In this document: positions 1-11,159 of the stretch, piece by piece
Numbering within the stretch: position 1 is the first letter of the stretch
How the letters are laid out: the number at the start of each line of letters is the position of its first letter
DNA from: Castor canadensis
Taxonomy: Eukaryota; Chordata; Mammalia; Rodentia; Castoridae
Assembly (NCBI RefSeq): GCF_047511655.1
Contig: NC_133387.1
Span: 19,338,353-19,402,352 of the forward strand
DNA length: 64,000 nucleotides
Direction of reading: 5' to 3'
Position numbers and translations under genes: made by a program
The notes under the pieces: model-generated
Database searches by the model: none
The model's input: only the letters and a program-made list of their open reading frames with translations
What the model was told of the DNA's origin: nothing

Positions 1-216
1 GCAGCTTAAAGAAAAAAATAAGTAAAACCAGCATCAAATAAAACATACATCTGGAAAATAATGGGAGGTTATTCACAGGTTAGTCACACACATGGCTACT
101 TTTTAATATACAAACCAAACATTAACATAAAAGCACAGTTTACTAAAAATCTTAGGGAACAATTTAAACATAATGTTCTCCAAAATCAAATAAATCCTAA
201 CTAAATTGGAATATGA

Positions 217-405
217 ACTGAACCTGGTTTTACCATCTTATTAGCTGTGTGACTTAGGATGAAGGAAATAACCTCTTTCTACTTGGGTTTCCATATATAT
301 AAAATAGGAACACCATTCACCCAAAGGCTTGTAAGTTTTTAAATGAGATAAACTAGGTGATGCACAATGCAGTGCCTGCTATATCACAGGTGCTCAATAA
401 TGTAA
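217..405 (+). repeat. MIR SINE
   Basis: Diverged tRNA-derived MIR. The core word agctgtgtgacttagg is followed by the pyrimidine-rich segment and a tail resembling aggtgctcaataa. Such copies predate the rodents. Confidence 0.7.
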
Positions 406-617
406 GTGCCTTTTCTTTCCTCCCTAACATCCAAATGAAAAGCGGGAGTAGAAAAATACCTAGATTTGGGAGGAGGAGGTTCTCTGTTTTAGAAGCTGAA
501 ACCAGGTATTTAGAAGCTGGAATACTAGGTATTAAAAAATAGCAGAGAAATAAGAAATATTTTTATAATTTCATATCAAAAGGACTGCACTTTGATTTAT
601 AAATATAATAATTATAG

Positions 618-838
618 GGGTTTTGGGATTTGTTTGGTGGAAATGGGGTTTGAACTCAGAGTTTCGCACTTGCAAAGCACACTCTCTACTGCTTGAACTA
701 CACCTCCAGTCCATTTTGCTCTAGTTACTTTAGAGATGGGGTCTCATGAACTATTTACCCAGGCTGGCTTCACACAACCTTATCACTCTCAGTCTCCCAA
801 GTAGCTAGGATTACAGGCTTAAGCAACTGGCACCTGGA
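618..838 (-). repeat. B1-ID composite SINE, minus strand
   Basis: Read on the minus strand this is a B1 unit followed by an ID-like unit. On the plus strand the B box complement (gggtttgaactcag) comes first and the B1 part (cccaagtagctaggattacagg) last. It carries the cttgcaaagca variant and a ccattttgct linker shared with the copies at 32.2, 57.4 and 57.8 kb, which marks one subfamily. Confidence 0.85.
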
Positions 839-1047
839 TTCTAGGTGCTTCTAAGCATGCCCCTAAACTCTTTATATATATCAGTATAACACCCTATGAG
901 GCTGACACTATGTCTTCCTTGACTTACACAAATCTATTAATTAAGGCAGAGAAATCAAAACACTCACCTAAGGTCACAATGGACAACCACAATTTGAGCC
1001 CAGGCAATCTGGCTTCACAGTGTGCTGTGAGAGCATATAAAATGGAA

Positions 1048-1135
1048 AAGCTGGCTAGGTCTCGAGGCGTAGCTCAGCAGAAGGCATGCTTATCACACAC
1101 AAGACCCTGGGTTCAATCCCTAGGATCAGGGAGAT
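1048..1135 (+). repeat. ID-like SINE
   Basis: The tRNA-like A box region (cgtagctcagcag) and B box (gggttcaatccc) are both visible. No long A tail remains. Confidence 0.75.
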
Positions 1136-1164
1136 GAGACCATAAAGTGCTGTGTCAGGTCTTT

Positions 1165-1258
1165 GGACTGGGGATAAGGGAGAATGGGAATCAGCAGGTG
1201 GTAGAGCACCTGCCTAGCAAGCATGAAGTCCTGAGTTCAAACCCAAGATAAGGACAAT
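1165..1258 (+). repeat. ID-like SINE
   Basis: Contains ggtggtagagcacctgcctagcaagcatg-type sequence and the B box gagttcaaaccc. It is the middle one of three tandemly arranged plus-strand copies. Confidence 0.8.
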
Positions 1259-1324
1259 AAATTAGTAGTTAGGAAAGGCCTGTAAGTAATTGAAAGGAGT
1301 CAGAACTGGTAAGAGGAAGTTGTA

Positions 1325-1386
1325 AAACTAACAGTGTAACTCAATGCAGAGCACAAAGCCCTGGGTTCAATCCCCAGTAGTGGGTG
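1325..1386 (+). repeat. Degenerate ID-like SINE
   Basis: Only the B box half is well kept (ccctgggttcaatccccag); the A box half is eroded. Confidence 0.6.
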
Positions 1387-1449
1387 GGAGCTGGGAAGGG
1401 GAGAATCCTAGACAAAGTGGAACAGGCCTTACCACAAGTATTTAAATAA

Positions 1450-1676
1450 CCAGGCGTGGTGGCACACACTAAAAACCCAGCACTTGAGCCAAGGCAGGAG
1501 GATCAGAAGAGCCAGGCCAGCCTGGAGAACACAGCAAGACCCTGTCTCCAAAGCCAAAAACCAAGCTGACAAAAGTTAAGTTTAGGGATGCAGGTACGGC
1601 TCAAGGGACAGAGTACCTGCCTGGCAAGCCCTAAAGTCAAACCCCAGTATTACCAAAAAAAAAAAAAAAAAAAAAG
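1450..1676 (+). repeat. B1-ID composite SINE with long A tail
   Basis: A B1 unit (ccaggcgtggtggcacac ... gccagcctgg ... accctgtctc) is followed at about 1584 by an ID-like unit and a poly(A) tract of about 22 bases. The unbroken tail suggests a fairly recent insertion. It lies antisense to the leftward gene, inside its presumed intron 1. Confidence 0.85.
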
Positions 1677-1977
1677 TGTATAATACACAATGGAACTTCT
1701 GAATAACTAATAATAAGGTCAGTGAATTACAGAAAAAAGTTCCATCCCTCCCCTCTCCTGTGGAAGCTGCCATATAAAATAACAGAACACACACACTGTG
1801 TTGCGTATACTGGCTTACTCAGTCCATCATTAACATCACCGAAGGAAAATACAACAAAGACTTCATCATTAGTTTGTCCAATTTTACTATCTTTTTACTG
1901 ACAGATTACAAATGAAAGGGTATACAAATAACTAAATATGTATTTTAACATGTAATTTACTCAGCTTGACAAATACA

Positions 1978-2058
1978 TCTTGGCAGTACTGGGTTTGAAC
2001 TCTGGGGTTTGTGCTTGCCAGGCAAGTGCTCTTCCACTTGAGCCAAGCCTCCAACCAG
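1978..2058 (-). repeat. ID-like SINE, minus strand
   Basis: Plus-strand reading gives ggcagtactgggtttgaactc then cttccacttgagccaagcc, the complement of an ID-like unit. Confidence 0.85.
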
Positions 2059-2059
2059 A

Positions 2060-3220
2060 GAAAGACATTTATTTTCCTTAACGTTTTGCAATACCTCAAG
2101 CATGTCACATTTATTCACTCATTCATCGTTTATGAAGTACTGTTGAGCTTACAGTATAATGAGGGAACATTATTAATCATATAATTATACCTAAGTGTGT
2201 TTATTCAATTGCACAAGTGCTATGAAAGAGAGGTGCCGAGAGCAAGAGCACATAATAGGGGAATTTAACTCATCCAGAGAAGAAATGGGAGGGAAGAATT
2301 TGGGGATGATGACTAGACTGAAATCCAAAGGATAAAAATGGGACTTAACTGAGGGGTAGGAGGTGAAGTCACATATTCCAGCAACAGAGGACAGCAAGTG
2401 CATTCCCATGGTAAGAGGGAACACCACTGTCAAAGAACTAAAAAGGTCAAGAGAACTACAGTACTGAAAACAAAGGTTTTGCAAAGTACAACTGCTACCC
2501 TATGCACCACTTTCTAGTCCATGCTAAGGATTTTGGTGTTTAACTTAAAAGATCAAACAATTCTTAACTTCATGACATACAGTAACATGATACCCTTACT
2601 GAGAGCTGTGTAGGAGGATGGGGAGCAGACTAGAATGGGTGAAGGAATAGTGTGGAAATGGAGTCAGTGAACAGTGAAAAATCTTTTAAATTCACTGTGA
2701 AGAGAAGTCAAAGGACAGTAATTGCACCAAAGCATGAGATCAAGTCAAAGAGGGGGATTAGAGAAAAGAGAAAGAGAGGGGACTATGTAAGACAAACCAG
2801 AGGGTGTGGGATAGGGGGAATATAAAAGACAGAAGAGGAGAAACAAAGGGTAGCATTTGCCTTGGGTAAGAACACAGAAGGAAGCTAATTCAAAAGGGTG
2901 CAGATATATCAAAGTTTCTAGGTTTGAGCATAAAGAGTTCATGCCTGTTGGCTTGTACTTTCTCTAGGTTAGCTGGAGGTTAAAGGTTTGAGAAGGAAAA
3001 GGTCTGAAAGTGTCAGTGATGTGAATACGACAGGGGTGACCACGATACCACAAAGCACTAACAGTATTAATGGTCACTTACAAGTCTAGGAGTGTTATCT
3101 ACTCAGGAGGAGCTGATACAGGTCATTAACACTAGTGAGTCACGAAGCTCAAACTGAAGTACAGGTGCTAGAACTCTACAATCTCTATTCTTTTTCTTCT
3201 ACAACTCAAGATGTTTAACT
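2060..3220. other. Presumed intronic sequence, no gene seen
   Basis: About 1.15 kb with no recognisable SINE and no convincing exon. Both strands hold only short reading frames without splice-flanked structure. A short piece at about 2105-2150 resembles a worn L2 or MIR tail. Confidence 0.5.
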
Positions 3221-3222
3221 TC

Positions 3223-3324
3223 GGGACTGGTGGTATAGGTTAAGCAGTAGAGCACCGGCTTTGCAAAGCATGAAGACCTGAGTTCAAACCCCAGTACTGC
3301 AAACAAAAAATAAAAATAAAGATG
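3223..3324 (+). repeat. ID-like SINE, gcaaagca subfamily
   Basis: Carries gagttcaaaccccagtactgc and an A-rich tail. It has the same cttgcaaagca-type variant as the composite copies at 0.6 and 32.2 kb, here without the B1 half. Confidence 0.85.
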
Positions 3325-3392
3325 TTTAACTTTTTTTGTTATGACAATAAAAACACACACACAAACACATAACACTGGATACCATCTTAAGC

Positions 3393-3470
3393 ATTCTTTT
3401 TTTTTTTTTTGGCAGTACTGGGGTTTGAACTCAGGGCTTCATGCTTACTAGGCAAAGCAAATGGCCCAAC
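3393..3470 (-). repeat. ID-like SINE, minus strand
   Basis: A T12-type tract (the complement of an A tail) is followed by ggcagtactggggtttgaac; the 5' part is worn. Confidence 0.75.
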
Positions 3471-3489
3471 TGTTGAATAGTGTTACTTT

Positions 3490-3797
3490 CACATTGTTGA
3501 GCAACTGACTTTTTCATCTTGCAAAACTGAAACTTTATAGCCATTAAACAACTCCCCATCTCTGCCTTTTCCAGCCCCCTGGCAACCACCACTCTACTTT
3601 GTTTCTTTAACTTTGGCTACTTATACTTCATCTATGTGAAATTATCCAGTATTGGTCTTTTGTAATTTATTTCATGTTCTATCATATGACAGGATCTGCT
3701 CCTTCTTAAGGCTGCATAATATGCCTTCGCATATACATTCTACATTTTGTTCATCCATCATCCACTTGCTCATAGACATTTTGAGTTGCTTACCTAA
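3490..3797 (-). mobile_element. Ancient L1 3' fragment, minus strand
   Basis: The plus strand reads like the complement of an old mammalian L1 3' end: a ggcaaccaccactctacttt start, then aaggctgcataatatgcc and a ttttgttcatccat stretch. Terminated on the right by a SINE. Confidence 0.6.
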
Positions 3798-3802
3798 GAA
3801 GC

Positions 3803-4003
3803 TTAATTTTTTTGTTGTTGTTGGCAGTACTGGAGTTTGAACTCAGGGCCTCACACAAAGTACGCCACCACTCCTCTCTCCCCTCTGTTCGTTTTGCTTT
3901 AGTTTGTTTTCAAATAGGGTCTCCCACTTTTCCCAGGGCCACCATCCTCTTACCTCTGCCTTCAGAGTAGCTGGGATTATAGGCATGTATCACCACCCCC
4001 AGA
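3803..4003 (-). repeat. B1-ID composite SINE, minus strand
   Basis: ID-like complement (ggcagtactggagtttgaactc) followed by B1 complement (agtagctgggattataggcatg). Confidence 0.8.
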
Positions 4004-4344
4004 AAGATGTTTAATGTTTTTAAAAAAAATTCTGACTCCTCGTTTTTAAAAATGTTTCCTTTTCTTCTTGTTAATTGAACACTCCTGCACACTTTTTTGC
4101 AGCTATTGACAACTCTTCTTCCCCTTTCCCCAATGATTTCTATTTAATGCTAACAACTCAGTATAAGTATTACTAAATAAGTGTATATAACTACAATTAT
4201 AACATGGAAGCCTTGCTTCTTACATCTAGTCGGGAAGGAAGGCCAGCAATATTGAGCATGTGACTTCAATACTAACATTCAGATATTTAAAATCAGATGT
4301 CATAAAATCAACTAAGTTGTGTTTAAGTTATAGTATGCGCTAGT

Positions 4345-4560
4345 TTAAGCACCTGAGATTGGCTTAAAATCATTAGCTGTTTAACTTTGGGGAAGTTACT
4401 TAGCCACTGGAAGCCCTTATTTCCAAATGTGTCAAGTGAGGTATTCAATACCAGCTACTCCATGGGGTTTTACAAAGGGAACTGAATGAGATTACGCAAG
4501 TACAACACTCACTGTAGTGCTGGAACATACTAGGTGCTCAATAAGAATAACCCTTCATTA
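4345..4560 (+). repeat. MIR SINE
   Basis: Contains tttggggaagttacttagcc and the tail taggtgctcaataag, both diagnostic of MIR. It lies just upstream of the CpG island. Confidence 0.75.
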
Positions 4561-5465
4561 TGATAAAATAATTTATCATAGCGTTTCTGAAATGACTTGA
4601 TTTACACAATTTTTCAAAAATATCAGTCCTGAAAAAAGTCGAACTACAGAGACGAAACACATCCAGAAAAAGATTCCTCCCGAATGAGACTGTCTACAAG
4701 CAAGTGCCACACAAAGATTTTCCTAATTGTGCCCAAGAATCTAAGCGTGTATTAATCCAGGCATGAGCATCTTGAGCAGGAAATTCTACGTTTTGAGGAC
4801 TGCTCCACTCCGCGCAGGAGTTTTGGCATCTTTGCCCTGCCTACTCCTCGCCAGCAGTGCACCCCGGGAATCGCAATCCAAATGAACCCACTCTCTGCAG
4901 CGTCCCGGGGAGGGGGTCGAATCAGCGAAAGACGACCCACTCCAACTCTTGCATGGTTCTACATTCTAAAAAGACAGAAGAACGGGGCTGGGCGCGTGGC
5001 ACCCCCTTCCCGATGGCCTTCTACATGACAGGCTTCAAAACGCAGGGTCCCCGCAGCCGGTTTCAGGGTGAGCTTCCAGCCTCCGCTCACGGCTGAAAAG
5101 TCCTTGGGCCTCCCTGCCCGATACTGGACGCGAATCCTAGCGAAATCCGTCTACAGATCCATAATGGGAGTCCGAGGTGAGAGGCACCAGGCTCCGTCCT
5201 GGACTGCGAGAGGCTGCACAACCGGTTGCAGCCGACCAAGCCTCCGTGCCTCGACGCTCAAACCCCATGTCTAAGGCTGGAGCGGCGGCGACAACGCGCG
5301 CCATTCAAACTGGGCAGGGGCGGGACTCCGGACCGAGCTAAGAGAAAACAGGCGCCGCACACAGATTGGGGCCTGGACCCCGAAGAACCCCACAGCCTGG
5401 GACCCTCCTTGAAGGACCCGTCATCGCCCTGCCCCACCGTTTCTCTTCCGCCCGGCCGCGCTTAC

Positions 5466-5493
5466 CCGAATTTACCGCCAAGAGCGTCGCCAT
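5466..5493 (-). CDS. Candidate first coding exon of an unidentified gene
   Basis: On the minus strand an ATG at 5493 in good context (ccaagATGGcg) opens nine codons, MATLLAVNS, plus one base of the tenth. It is followed by a consensus donor G|GTAAGC, whose GT lies at 5464-5465. The start sits in an AAGATGGCG YY1-type motif, common at TATA-less starts where the 5' UTR is short. The remaining exons would lie beyond position 1, since I found no plausible next exon between 1 and 5460. I do not recognise the protein from nine residues. The ATG could instead lie in a non-coding first exon. Confidence 0.5.
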
Positions 5494-5497
5494 CTTG
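5485..5497 (-). promoter_or_regulatory. YY1-type downstream promoter element
   Basis: The minus strand reads ccAAGATGGCGac. In mammalian housekeeping promoters this motif sits just downstream of the start site, and its ATG often doubles as the start codon, as it would here. Confidence 0.55.
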
Positions 5498-5750
5498 GAG
5501 GAGCACTAACGGAGCCCCGCTACCGCATGGAGGACCCAGGAAAGGATGGGACTGCCCAGAACGACGCCTGAACAGAAAGGTACAGCGCAGCCCCTCCAAA
5601 CGGTGCGCACGGCCGACGAGACGTACAAAAGACTCCGAAATCTGCTCTGACCCACACTCATCTATTTTCCCTAGGACCATTCAAATAAGGCGAGGGCAAC
5701 CCGTTCGGAGACTCGAGGTCTTCGAGTTGAGGCGGGTTCGAGCAGTGTTT

Positions 5751-5767
5751 CCTGGGACTTGTAGTTT
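5751..5767 (-). promoter_or_regulatory. ZNF143/STAF-type motif
   Basis: The minus strand reads AAACTACAAGTCCCAGG, close to the ACTACAATTCCCAG consensus. It lies about 260 bases upstream of the candidate start codon. The same 13-base core occurs in the other promoter of this window at 42391-42403. Confidence 0.65.
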
Positions 5768-6293
5768 CTTTCCAGTGATGAGCGAAGTTGATTAAGGTGC
5801 GTGGAAAAAAAAATCAGTGGAATGAAAAGAAGTATTCTAAGACTAGTTGTGAAAATGACATTCACTTATGATATTATAAAAGGCGTGAACCCCAATATTT
5901 ATCTGCATTTCAAGTCAAATCTTATTTGCATTACCCCTTTACCTAGAGTGCAAGTGGGTTGTCCCAAACTAAGTTTTCATGACATCTCAATCTACTAAGT
6001 GTATTGCATAGGCATAATTACATAGAGCAACACAAATCACAATTTTTATTATGAGACTTTAAGATGTCTACTAAATTAGAATAATAATCGCCAGCTTCAG
6101 GAATGTGACCCATTTCCATCCCCAGCAAATTCTAGACATATAATTTCATAACCACCACCAAAGTGTCTTCCTACCTAAGCACCTAAAAATATCTCAACTA
6201 TTTTTCCCTTGTTAAATTTTGGTTTGCTAATTTTCAAACAAAATATAATCATTACCATTTACTCTCATAAGCTAGGTATTTATTAAGAATTTT

Positions 6294-6492
6294 GAGTGCA
6301 GTGGAGTAGAGGACATGCCTATAATTCCAGCACTGGGGAAGCAGAGACAGGATTGCAAGTTAGAACCCAGCCTTAGCTACATAGCGGGACCCTGTCTCAA
6401 AACACCAAGGGATGAGAATGCAGTTCAGTTGTAGTTAGTTGCCTAACATATCCAAGGCTCTGGGTTCATCCTTTACACCACAAAAGGGAATT
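6294..6492 (+). repeat. B1-ID composite SINE
   Basis: A worn B1 unit (cctataattccagcactggggaagcagag ... ctacatagcgggaccctgtctc) is followed by a degraded ID-like unit with B box ctctgggttcatcc. Confidence 0.75.
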
Positions 6493-6502
6493 CTATGTAC
6501 AT

Positions 6503-6588
6503 TGGGCTGGGGATGTAGCTCAGTGGTAAAGATGTGCTTAGCATGGTGGAGGCCTAGGTTTCAATTACTACTACTACTAATAATAATC
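6503..6588 (+). repeat. ID SINE
   Basis: Classic ID head (ggctggggatgtagctcagt) with a tail of tac/taa repeats. Confidence 0.8.
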
Positions 6589-6589
6589 A

Positions 6590-6678
6590 CCTTAGTGGGG
6601 CATGGTCAGGAAGGTGATGACAGGAGGGTCAAGAGTTCAAGGCCAGCCTGGGCTATATAGCAAGACCCTATCTAGGCA
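6590..6678 (+). repeat. B1 SINE fragment
   Basis: Contains gttcaaggccagcctgggct and atatagcaagaccctatct; the 5' part is rearranged. Confidence 0.75.
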
Positions 6679-6699
6679 TATATCTCTATGTATTGTGAA

Positions 6700-6738
6700 G
6701 ATAATAGATAGATAGACATGAATGATAGATAGATAGAT
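6700..6738 (+). repeat. (GATA)n microsatellite
   Basis: Imperfect GATA tetranucleotide run just past the B1 fragment at 6590-6678, probably grown from its tail. Confidence 0.85.
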
Positions 6739-6913
6739 GCACTGTCAGTTAATCCCTGCAACAAGTCTATTGGGAAGATACTATAGTTACTTATGTCAGA
6801 GATGGTTTATGTACCTTACAATCTCACTTTATCAACTCTCCAACATTCCACTGAGGTTGGAAGGAAATAGTTCTTTTGTTCCCATTTCACATCAGAAATC
6901 AGAATCATATAAA

Positions 6914-7094
6914 CCAGGTGTGGTGCAACTCAGCTATTTGAGAGGCAGAAATCAGGAGGATCTCAGTTCCAGGCCAGCCCATGCAAAAGGTTAGCAAAAC
7001 CCTATCCCCAAAATAACTAAAGCCAAAAGGGTTGGGGGCATGCCTAGCCAGCTTGAAGCTCTAAGTTCAAACCACAGTTCTGGGGGAAAAAAGA
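6914..7094 (+). repeat. B1-ID composite SINE
   Basis: A B1 unit (accaggtgtggtgcaactc ... aggccagcc) is joined by the linker aaaataactaaagccaaaag to an ID-like unit. The linker matches that of the trimeric copies elsewhere. Confidence 0.85.
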
Positions 7095-7170
7095 AATCTG
7101 AACCACACAATTTAGATACAATCAAAGAGTGTATAATCAAGAATATCAAACATAAGAAAAAAATCAGCTA

Positions 7171-7254
7171 TATGGCTGAGGGCATGGCTCAGTGGTAGAG
7201 TGCCATAAAGCCCTGGGTTTGATCCCCAGCACCTCCTAACAACAACAACAATGA
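7171..7254 (+). repeat. ID SINE
   Basis: gagggcatggctcagtggtag and ccctgggtttgatccccag, with an aac-repeat tail. Confidence 0.85.
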
Positions 7255-7479
7255 AAAGAATGTCATTCTTTTAAACAAATATCAAGTGTCACAATGTTTA
7301 TTAGGTGAAACACAAGAGTCACTGGTGATTTTATTAAGTCACTGTTATATAGACAAATGACAATGAAAATGGTTTTAGTGGAGTAAAGGAAGAGAGAATG
7401 AACAAGCAAAGGGATTTTTCACTAAGTTTAACACGAAAGAGAAAATACTGACCAGGAACTGGACAGGAAGTAGTGTTCA

Positions 7480-8060
7480 AAGATTTTCTTTCTCAGCACA
7501 ACTATCACATACCTTCCCCTACACACTCTTTAAGCCCACACACTTCCCTCTCAGTAGATCACTTTGCTTTCTGTAAAGGAATTCTTGCATCCAGCAACTC
7601 CCCCTCAACCATCATTACATTTACAAGCATTCTCTCTGCACTTGGGAGTCTCAGTCCTTTGTAATTAGATACGGCGTGCCATGCGTCCTTCTGTCAGTAC
7701 GGTCAAATTGCACAGGCTATTTTCTTGAATTCTTAGAAATCGTTTTCTCCTGTGGATTATGGAACATCACCACTCCTTGTTTTCTTCCTATCTTTCTAGT
7801 TCTTTTTTTAAGTTTTTCATATGGATTCCTATTCCTCTTCTTACCCATTAAATGTAGCTCTTCCCCTGTGGCCATGCCCTAGCCTCTTTCCTTTTCATCT
7901 ACTGCTTTCTCTGGGAAATCTTACGGCTTCTCAGCTACCATTTGTTTGCTGATTAATTGTGTATTTGTATTTCTACTCTGGCCCTCTCTTCTGAGCTTCA
8001 GATTTGTATATTCAACTGTCTATTAACTAATCTCTATTGATTGTCACACAGATATCTCAA
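7480..8060 (+). mobile_element. Possible L2 fragment
   Basis: Long pyrimidine-rich stretch with pieces resembling L2, such as ctcagatttgtatattcaactgtct and gatatctcaaaatcaacatttcc-type text. Too worn to bound well. Confidence 0.35.
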
Positions 8061-8129
8061 AATCAACATTTCCAAAGTTTAAAAATTACTTTTCTATGAA
8101 AACTCTGCCACTGAGGCAGATGAGAGGGA

Positions 8130-8756
8130 CCCACTTCTTCCTTGGGTACTATGACAGGAGTTGAGCACTGTTAAGCATTGTTAAATACTACTAAGCACTG
8201 TTATAGTTTATTAGAATTGTTAGTTGTATGTTGAGCTTTCATTAAGTCTTTATTGTAAATACCCTTTTAAAGTTTTCTGTGATTGATTAAAACTGTCAAG
8301 AGCAGGTTGCTTGACAGGCCCTTTCCTTATGGCTCACAGCCTTGAGCCAGGAACTGTCAGCCAAGCAGCCCTTTCTTTACTGACAACCAGCCGGACTGCT
8401 CTCATAGCAGCCTAACTGTTTTGGAAACTTTACAATCACTCTGAGACTTCAGCAACTGCAGAGGACCACTACAACCAAGACTGAAGACACACTACAATTA
8501 TGACCACTGCAGACAGCCTGTACCTACCTTGGAAAGCAGCACTCTAAGAAAAACAAGCCTTGGTGAAATCTAGATGAGTTTGCAGCCATTTTCACCCAGG
8601 CCAGAGAGGGAACACTTTCCTGATGGCCCAGCTGAATGCTTGTGATTGGTGCATATCACAACCCTTCATTTGCATGAAGAGATTGTGTTGTGATTAGTCC
8701 AAACACCCTTGACATACCCCATTTCTGACTATATAAGCATGTTGTTCAGCTCACTT
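8130..8756 (+). mobile_element. Solo ERV-type LTR, copy A
   Basis: About 600 bases with LTR-like promoter order on the plus strand: GTGATTGGTG (inverted CCAAT) at about 8641, octamer ATTTGCAT at 8668-8675, GTGATTAGTC, then TATATAAGC at about 8731. Its complement aligns by eye with 15980-16545. Shared words include CATGCAAATG, TGCACCAATCAC, CTGGCCTG(A/G)GTGA, CAGAGTGAT and AGGCTGCT. No internal viral coding sequence was seen. The right end abuts an L1 3' end. Class is undetermined. Confidence 0.65.
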
Positions 8757-9180
8757 TTTAAATTAGCATGTATTAATTGTTCAAAAGGGTTTCATTGTAA
8801 TATTTCCATATATATGTACTTTGATCAAATGTACCCCCTCTACATACTCTTTCTTATTCTCTTATTTATTGAGTTTCATTGTTCTGTTTTCATATGTGTA
8901 TGAAATACTTTGATCATATTTACCCACACACCCCCTCTCCAATAGCCCTCCCCCTCACTGGCTCACACCCACAAACAGTCCCCTTTTTACATTCATGTCA
9001 TTCTTTGTTATTTTTTAGGTCTAGATTACTCACATGACAGAGAACATACAGTATTTTTCTTTCTCATTCTGGCTGTATTTCAGCTAACATAATGATTTTC
9101 ACTTCCATCCATTTTCCTGCAAATGACAAATTTTCATTCTTCTTTATGGCTGAATAATACTCCATTTTCTTTTTTTTTAA
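8757..9180 (-). mobile_element. L1 3' end, older copy, minus strand
   Basis: The plus strand reads as the complement of an L1 3' UTR (aaattagcatgtattaattg ... atatttccatatatatg) and then of the end of ORF2 (atggctgaataatactccat). It stops where a second L1 begins with a T-rich tract at about 9172. A related 3' end occurs in the opposite direction at 15.66 kb. Confidence 0.8.
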
Positions 9181-10745
9181 TTCAAGTATGATTTTTTTTA
9201 TTTTTAATTTTTCTTATTCATTTATTCACATGTGCATACATTGTTTGGGTCATTTCTCCCTCCTGCCCCTGTCCTCACCCTCTCCCCCCACCATCCCTTC
9301 TCATCTCTTCTTCATCCCCTCTCCCATCCCTTCCAGGCAGAACCTGTTCTGCACTTTTCTCCAGTTCCATTGAAGAGTAGAAATAAGCAATAATAAGAAA
9401 GACATAGCATTTTTGCTAGTTGAGATGAGCACAGCTATACAAAGAGATTCCTAGCATTGCTTACATGTACAAATGTGTTACAACCCAGGTTGATTCATCT
9501 CTAACTGATCTTTACACTGGTTCCTGATCCCCTTCTCATGTTGACCTTTGTCGCTTTAAGGTTTCTGTATTAATTCCTCTGGAGTAGGGACATCAAATGC
9601 TTTCATGTTTTGGGTTTTCTATCTAACCCCATACCTCCCATATATGTTCTCCCCTTGTCATATAACTCAAGTCCTACAACATTGCTGTATTTGCCCTAGA
9701 TCTAAAGACCACATGTGAGAGAGAACATATTTTGGTCTTCTAAGTTATGGCTAACCTCGCTCAGAATGATGTTCTCCAGTTCCATCTATTTACTTGCAAA
9801 TGGTAAGATTTCATTTTTCTTCATGGTTGAATTACTCCATTTTCTTTATCAGTTAATGGACACACTAGACTGATCCCATAGTTTGGCTATTGTAAATCAT
9901 GCTGCAGTAAACATGGGTGTGCAGGTGTCTCAATTTTATGCTGACTTCCAATCCTTCAGATACATGCCCAGGAGTGGTTTAACATGATCAGATGGTGGTT
10001 CTGTATTTAGTTTTTGAGGTACACCCATGCTGATTTCCATAATGGCTACAGTAGTTTATATTCTCACTAACAGTGTGTAAGGGTTCCTTATGCACATATC
10101 CCTGTCAACATTTGTTGTTTTCTTGATGATTGCCATTCTAACTTGAATGAGATGGAATCTCAGTGTTGTTTTGATTTGCATTTCCTTTATTTCTTAGGAT
10201 GTTGAACATTTCTTCATGTATTTATTCACCATTTGTACTTTTTTTTGACAACTGTTTAATTGATTTGCCTATTTGCTAATTGGATTTGTTCCTTTGGTGC
10301 TTAAGTTTCAGAGCTCTTTATATATTCTGTATATTAATCCTTTATCCTTTCAATAGCTGGCAAAGATTTTTCTCCCATTCCATTGGTGTCTCTTGATTCT
10401 GGTGATTGTTTCCTTTGGTGTGCAAAAGATTTTTAATTTGGTACAATCTCATTTGTCAATTCTTGTTCTTATTTCTTGAGCAATTCTATTCAGAAAAAAG
10501 CATTTCCTATGCCTATATCCTCAAGGGTTTTCTCTGTTTTCTTCTAGTAGTTTAACTTTTTAGATCTTACATTTGGATCTTTGATTCTTTTTGGACTAAT
10601 TTTTTCTACAGAATGAGAGGTAGGGATCTAGTTGTAATCTTCTACTTGTGGATATCTAGTTTTCCCAACACCATTTGTGATACCTCCAACATTGCTCTTT
10701 TTGCTCAGGATTTTGGCTTACCTTTCAAGTGATCTGGGACACACC
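9181..10745 (-). mobile_element. L1, 5'-truncated, minus strand
   Basis: A T-rich left end (complement of the poly(A) tail) is followed by 3' UTR, then the complement of the ORF2 C-terminal region: gattgccattctaacttgaa, ttttgatttgcatttcc and tctcccattccattggtgtc. It breaks off near 10745 inside ORF2. Stops and frameshifts make it inactive. It is inserted into or beside the older L1 at 8757-9180. Confidence 0.85.
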
Positions 10746-10819
10746 TTCCTGTGCTGCAACATTAGGCCCACTAGGCTCCTCTCCACTATTTTTTTTCTTT
10801 GCCTGATTTTGATTTATAT

Positions 10820-10930
10820 CATTAGTAGAGTGGGCTGAGCTGGGAGCATGAAGAGGAGATGGCAGAAGTGGCAGCAGAGTGGTAGCAGCAGTGAAGGCAG
10901 TGGTAGTGGCAGCAACAGCAGTGGTGAGAG
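10820..10930 (+). repeat. Low-complexity GCA/GTG-rich tract
   Basis: Runs such as gtggcagcagagtggtagcagcag. It creates long spurious reading frames on the minus strand. Confidence 0.7.
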
Positions 10931-10949
10931 GACAGTTAAAGAGTTACAG

Positions 10950-11040
10950 ATGATGGTGGAGTGGCTCAAGTGGTAGAATACCTGCCTAGCAAACATGAGC
11001 CCTGAGTTCAAACCCCTAGTGCCACAAAAAAAAACCCCAA
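10950..11040 (+). repeat. ID-like SINE
   Basis: ggtggagtggctcaagtggt and gagttcaaacccctagtgcc with an A-rich tail. Confidence 0.9.
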
Positions 11041-11159
11041 AAATCCCAAAGAGTATCCAGGGACAGAAATGATGGGGAGAGCAGAACTGGCAGATAACAA
11101 GGGATAGAAGTGTACAGAAGGTGAGAGAAGGTAGACAGTCAAGGATACAAAAAGACAGA

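Larger units (their letters stand above)
4790..5780. promoter_or_regulatory. CpG island promoter of a leftward gene
   Basis: CpG dinucleotides, rare in the flanks, are frequent here and densest at about 4960-5760. Inside it are a candidate minus-strand first exon, a YY1-type site over its start codon, and a ZNF143-type motif at the outer edge. There is no TATA box at a sensible distance, as expected for a housekeeping-type promoter. Plus-strand initiation is also possible but I see no exon for it. Confidence 0.75.

Noticed and set aside
5226..5795. 189-codon plus-strand frame in the first CpG island
   Set aside because: GC-rich sequence is poor in stops. It runs antisense over the candidate exon 1, has no homology I recognise and is Pro/Arg-rich as expected by composition.
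8668..8740. Octamer plus TATA as a snRNA- or histone-type promoter
   Set aside because: No snRNA or histone sequence follows; the homologous copy at 16 kb shows these motifs belong to an LTR.
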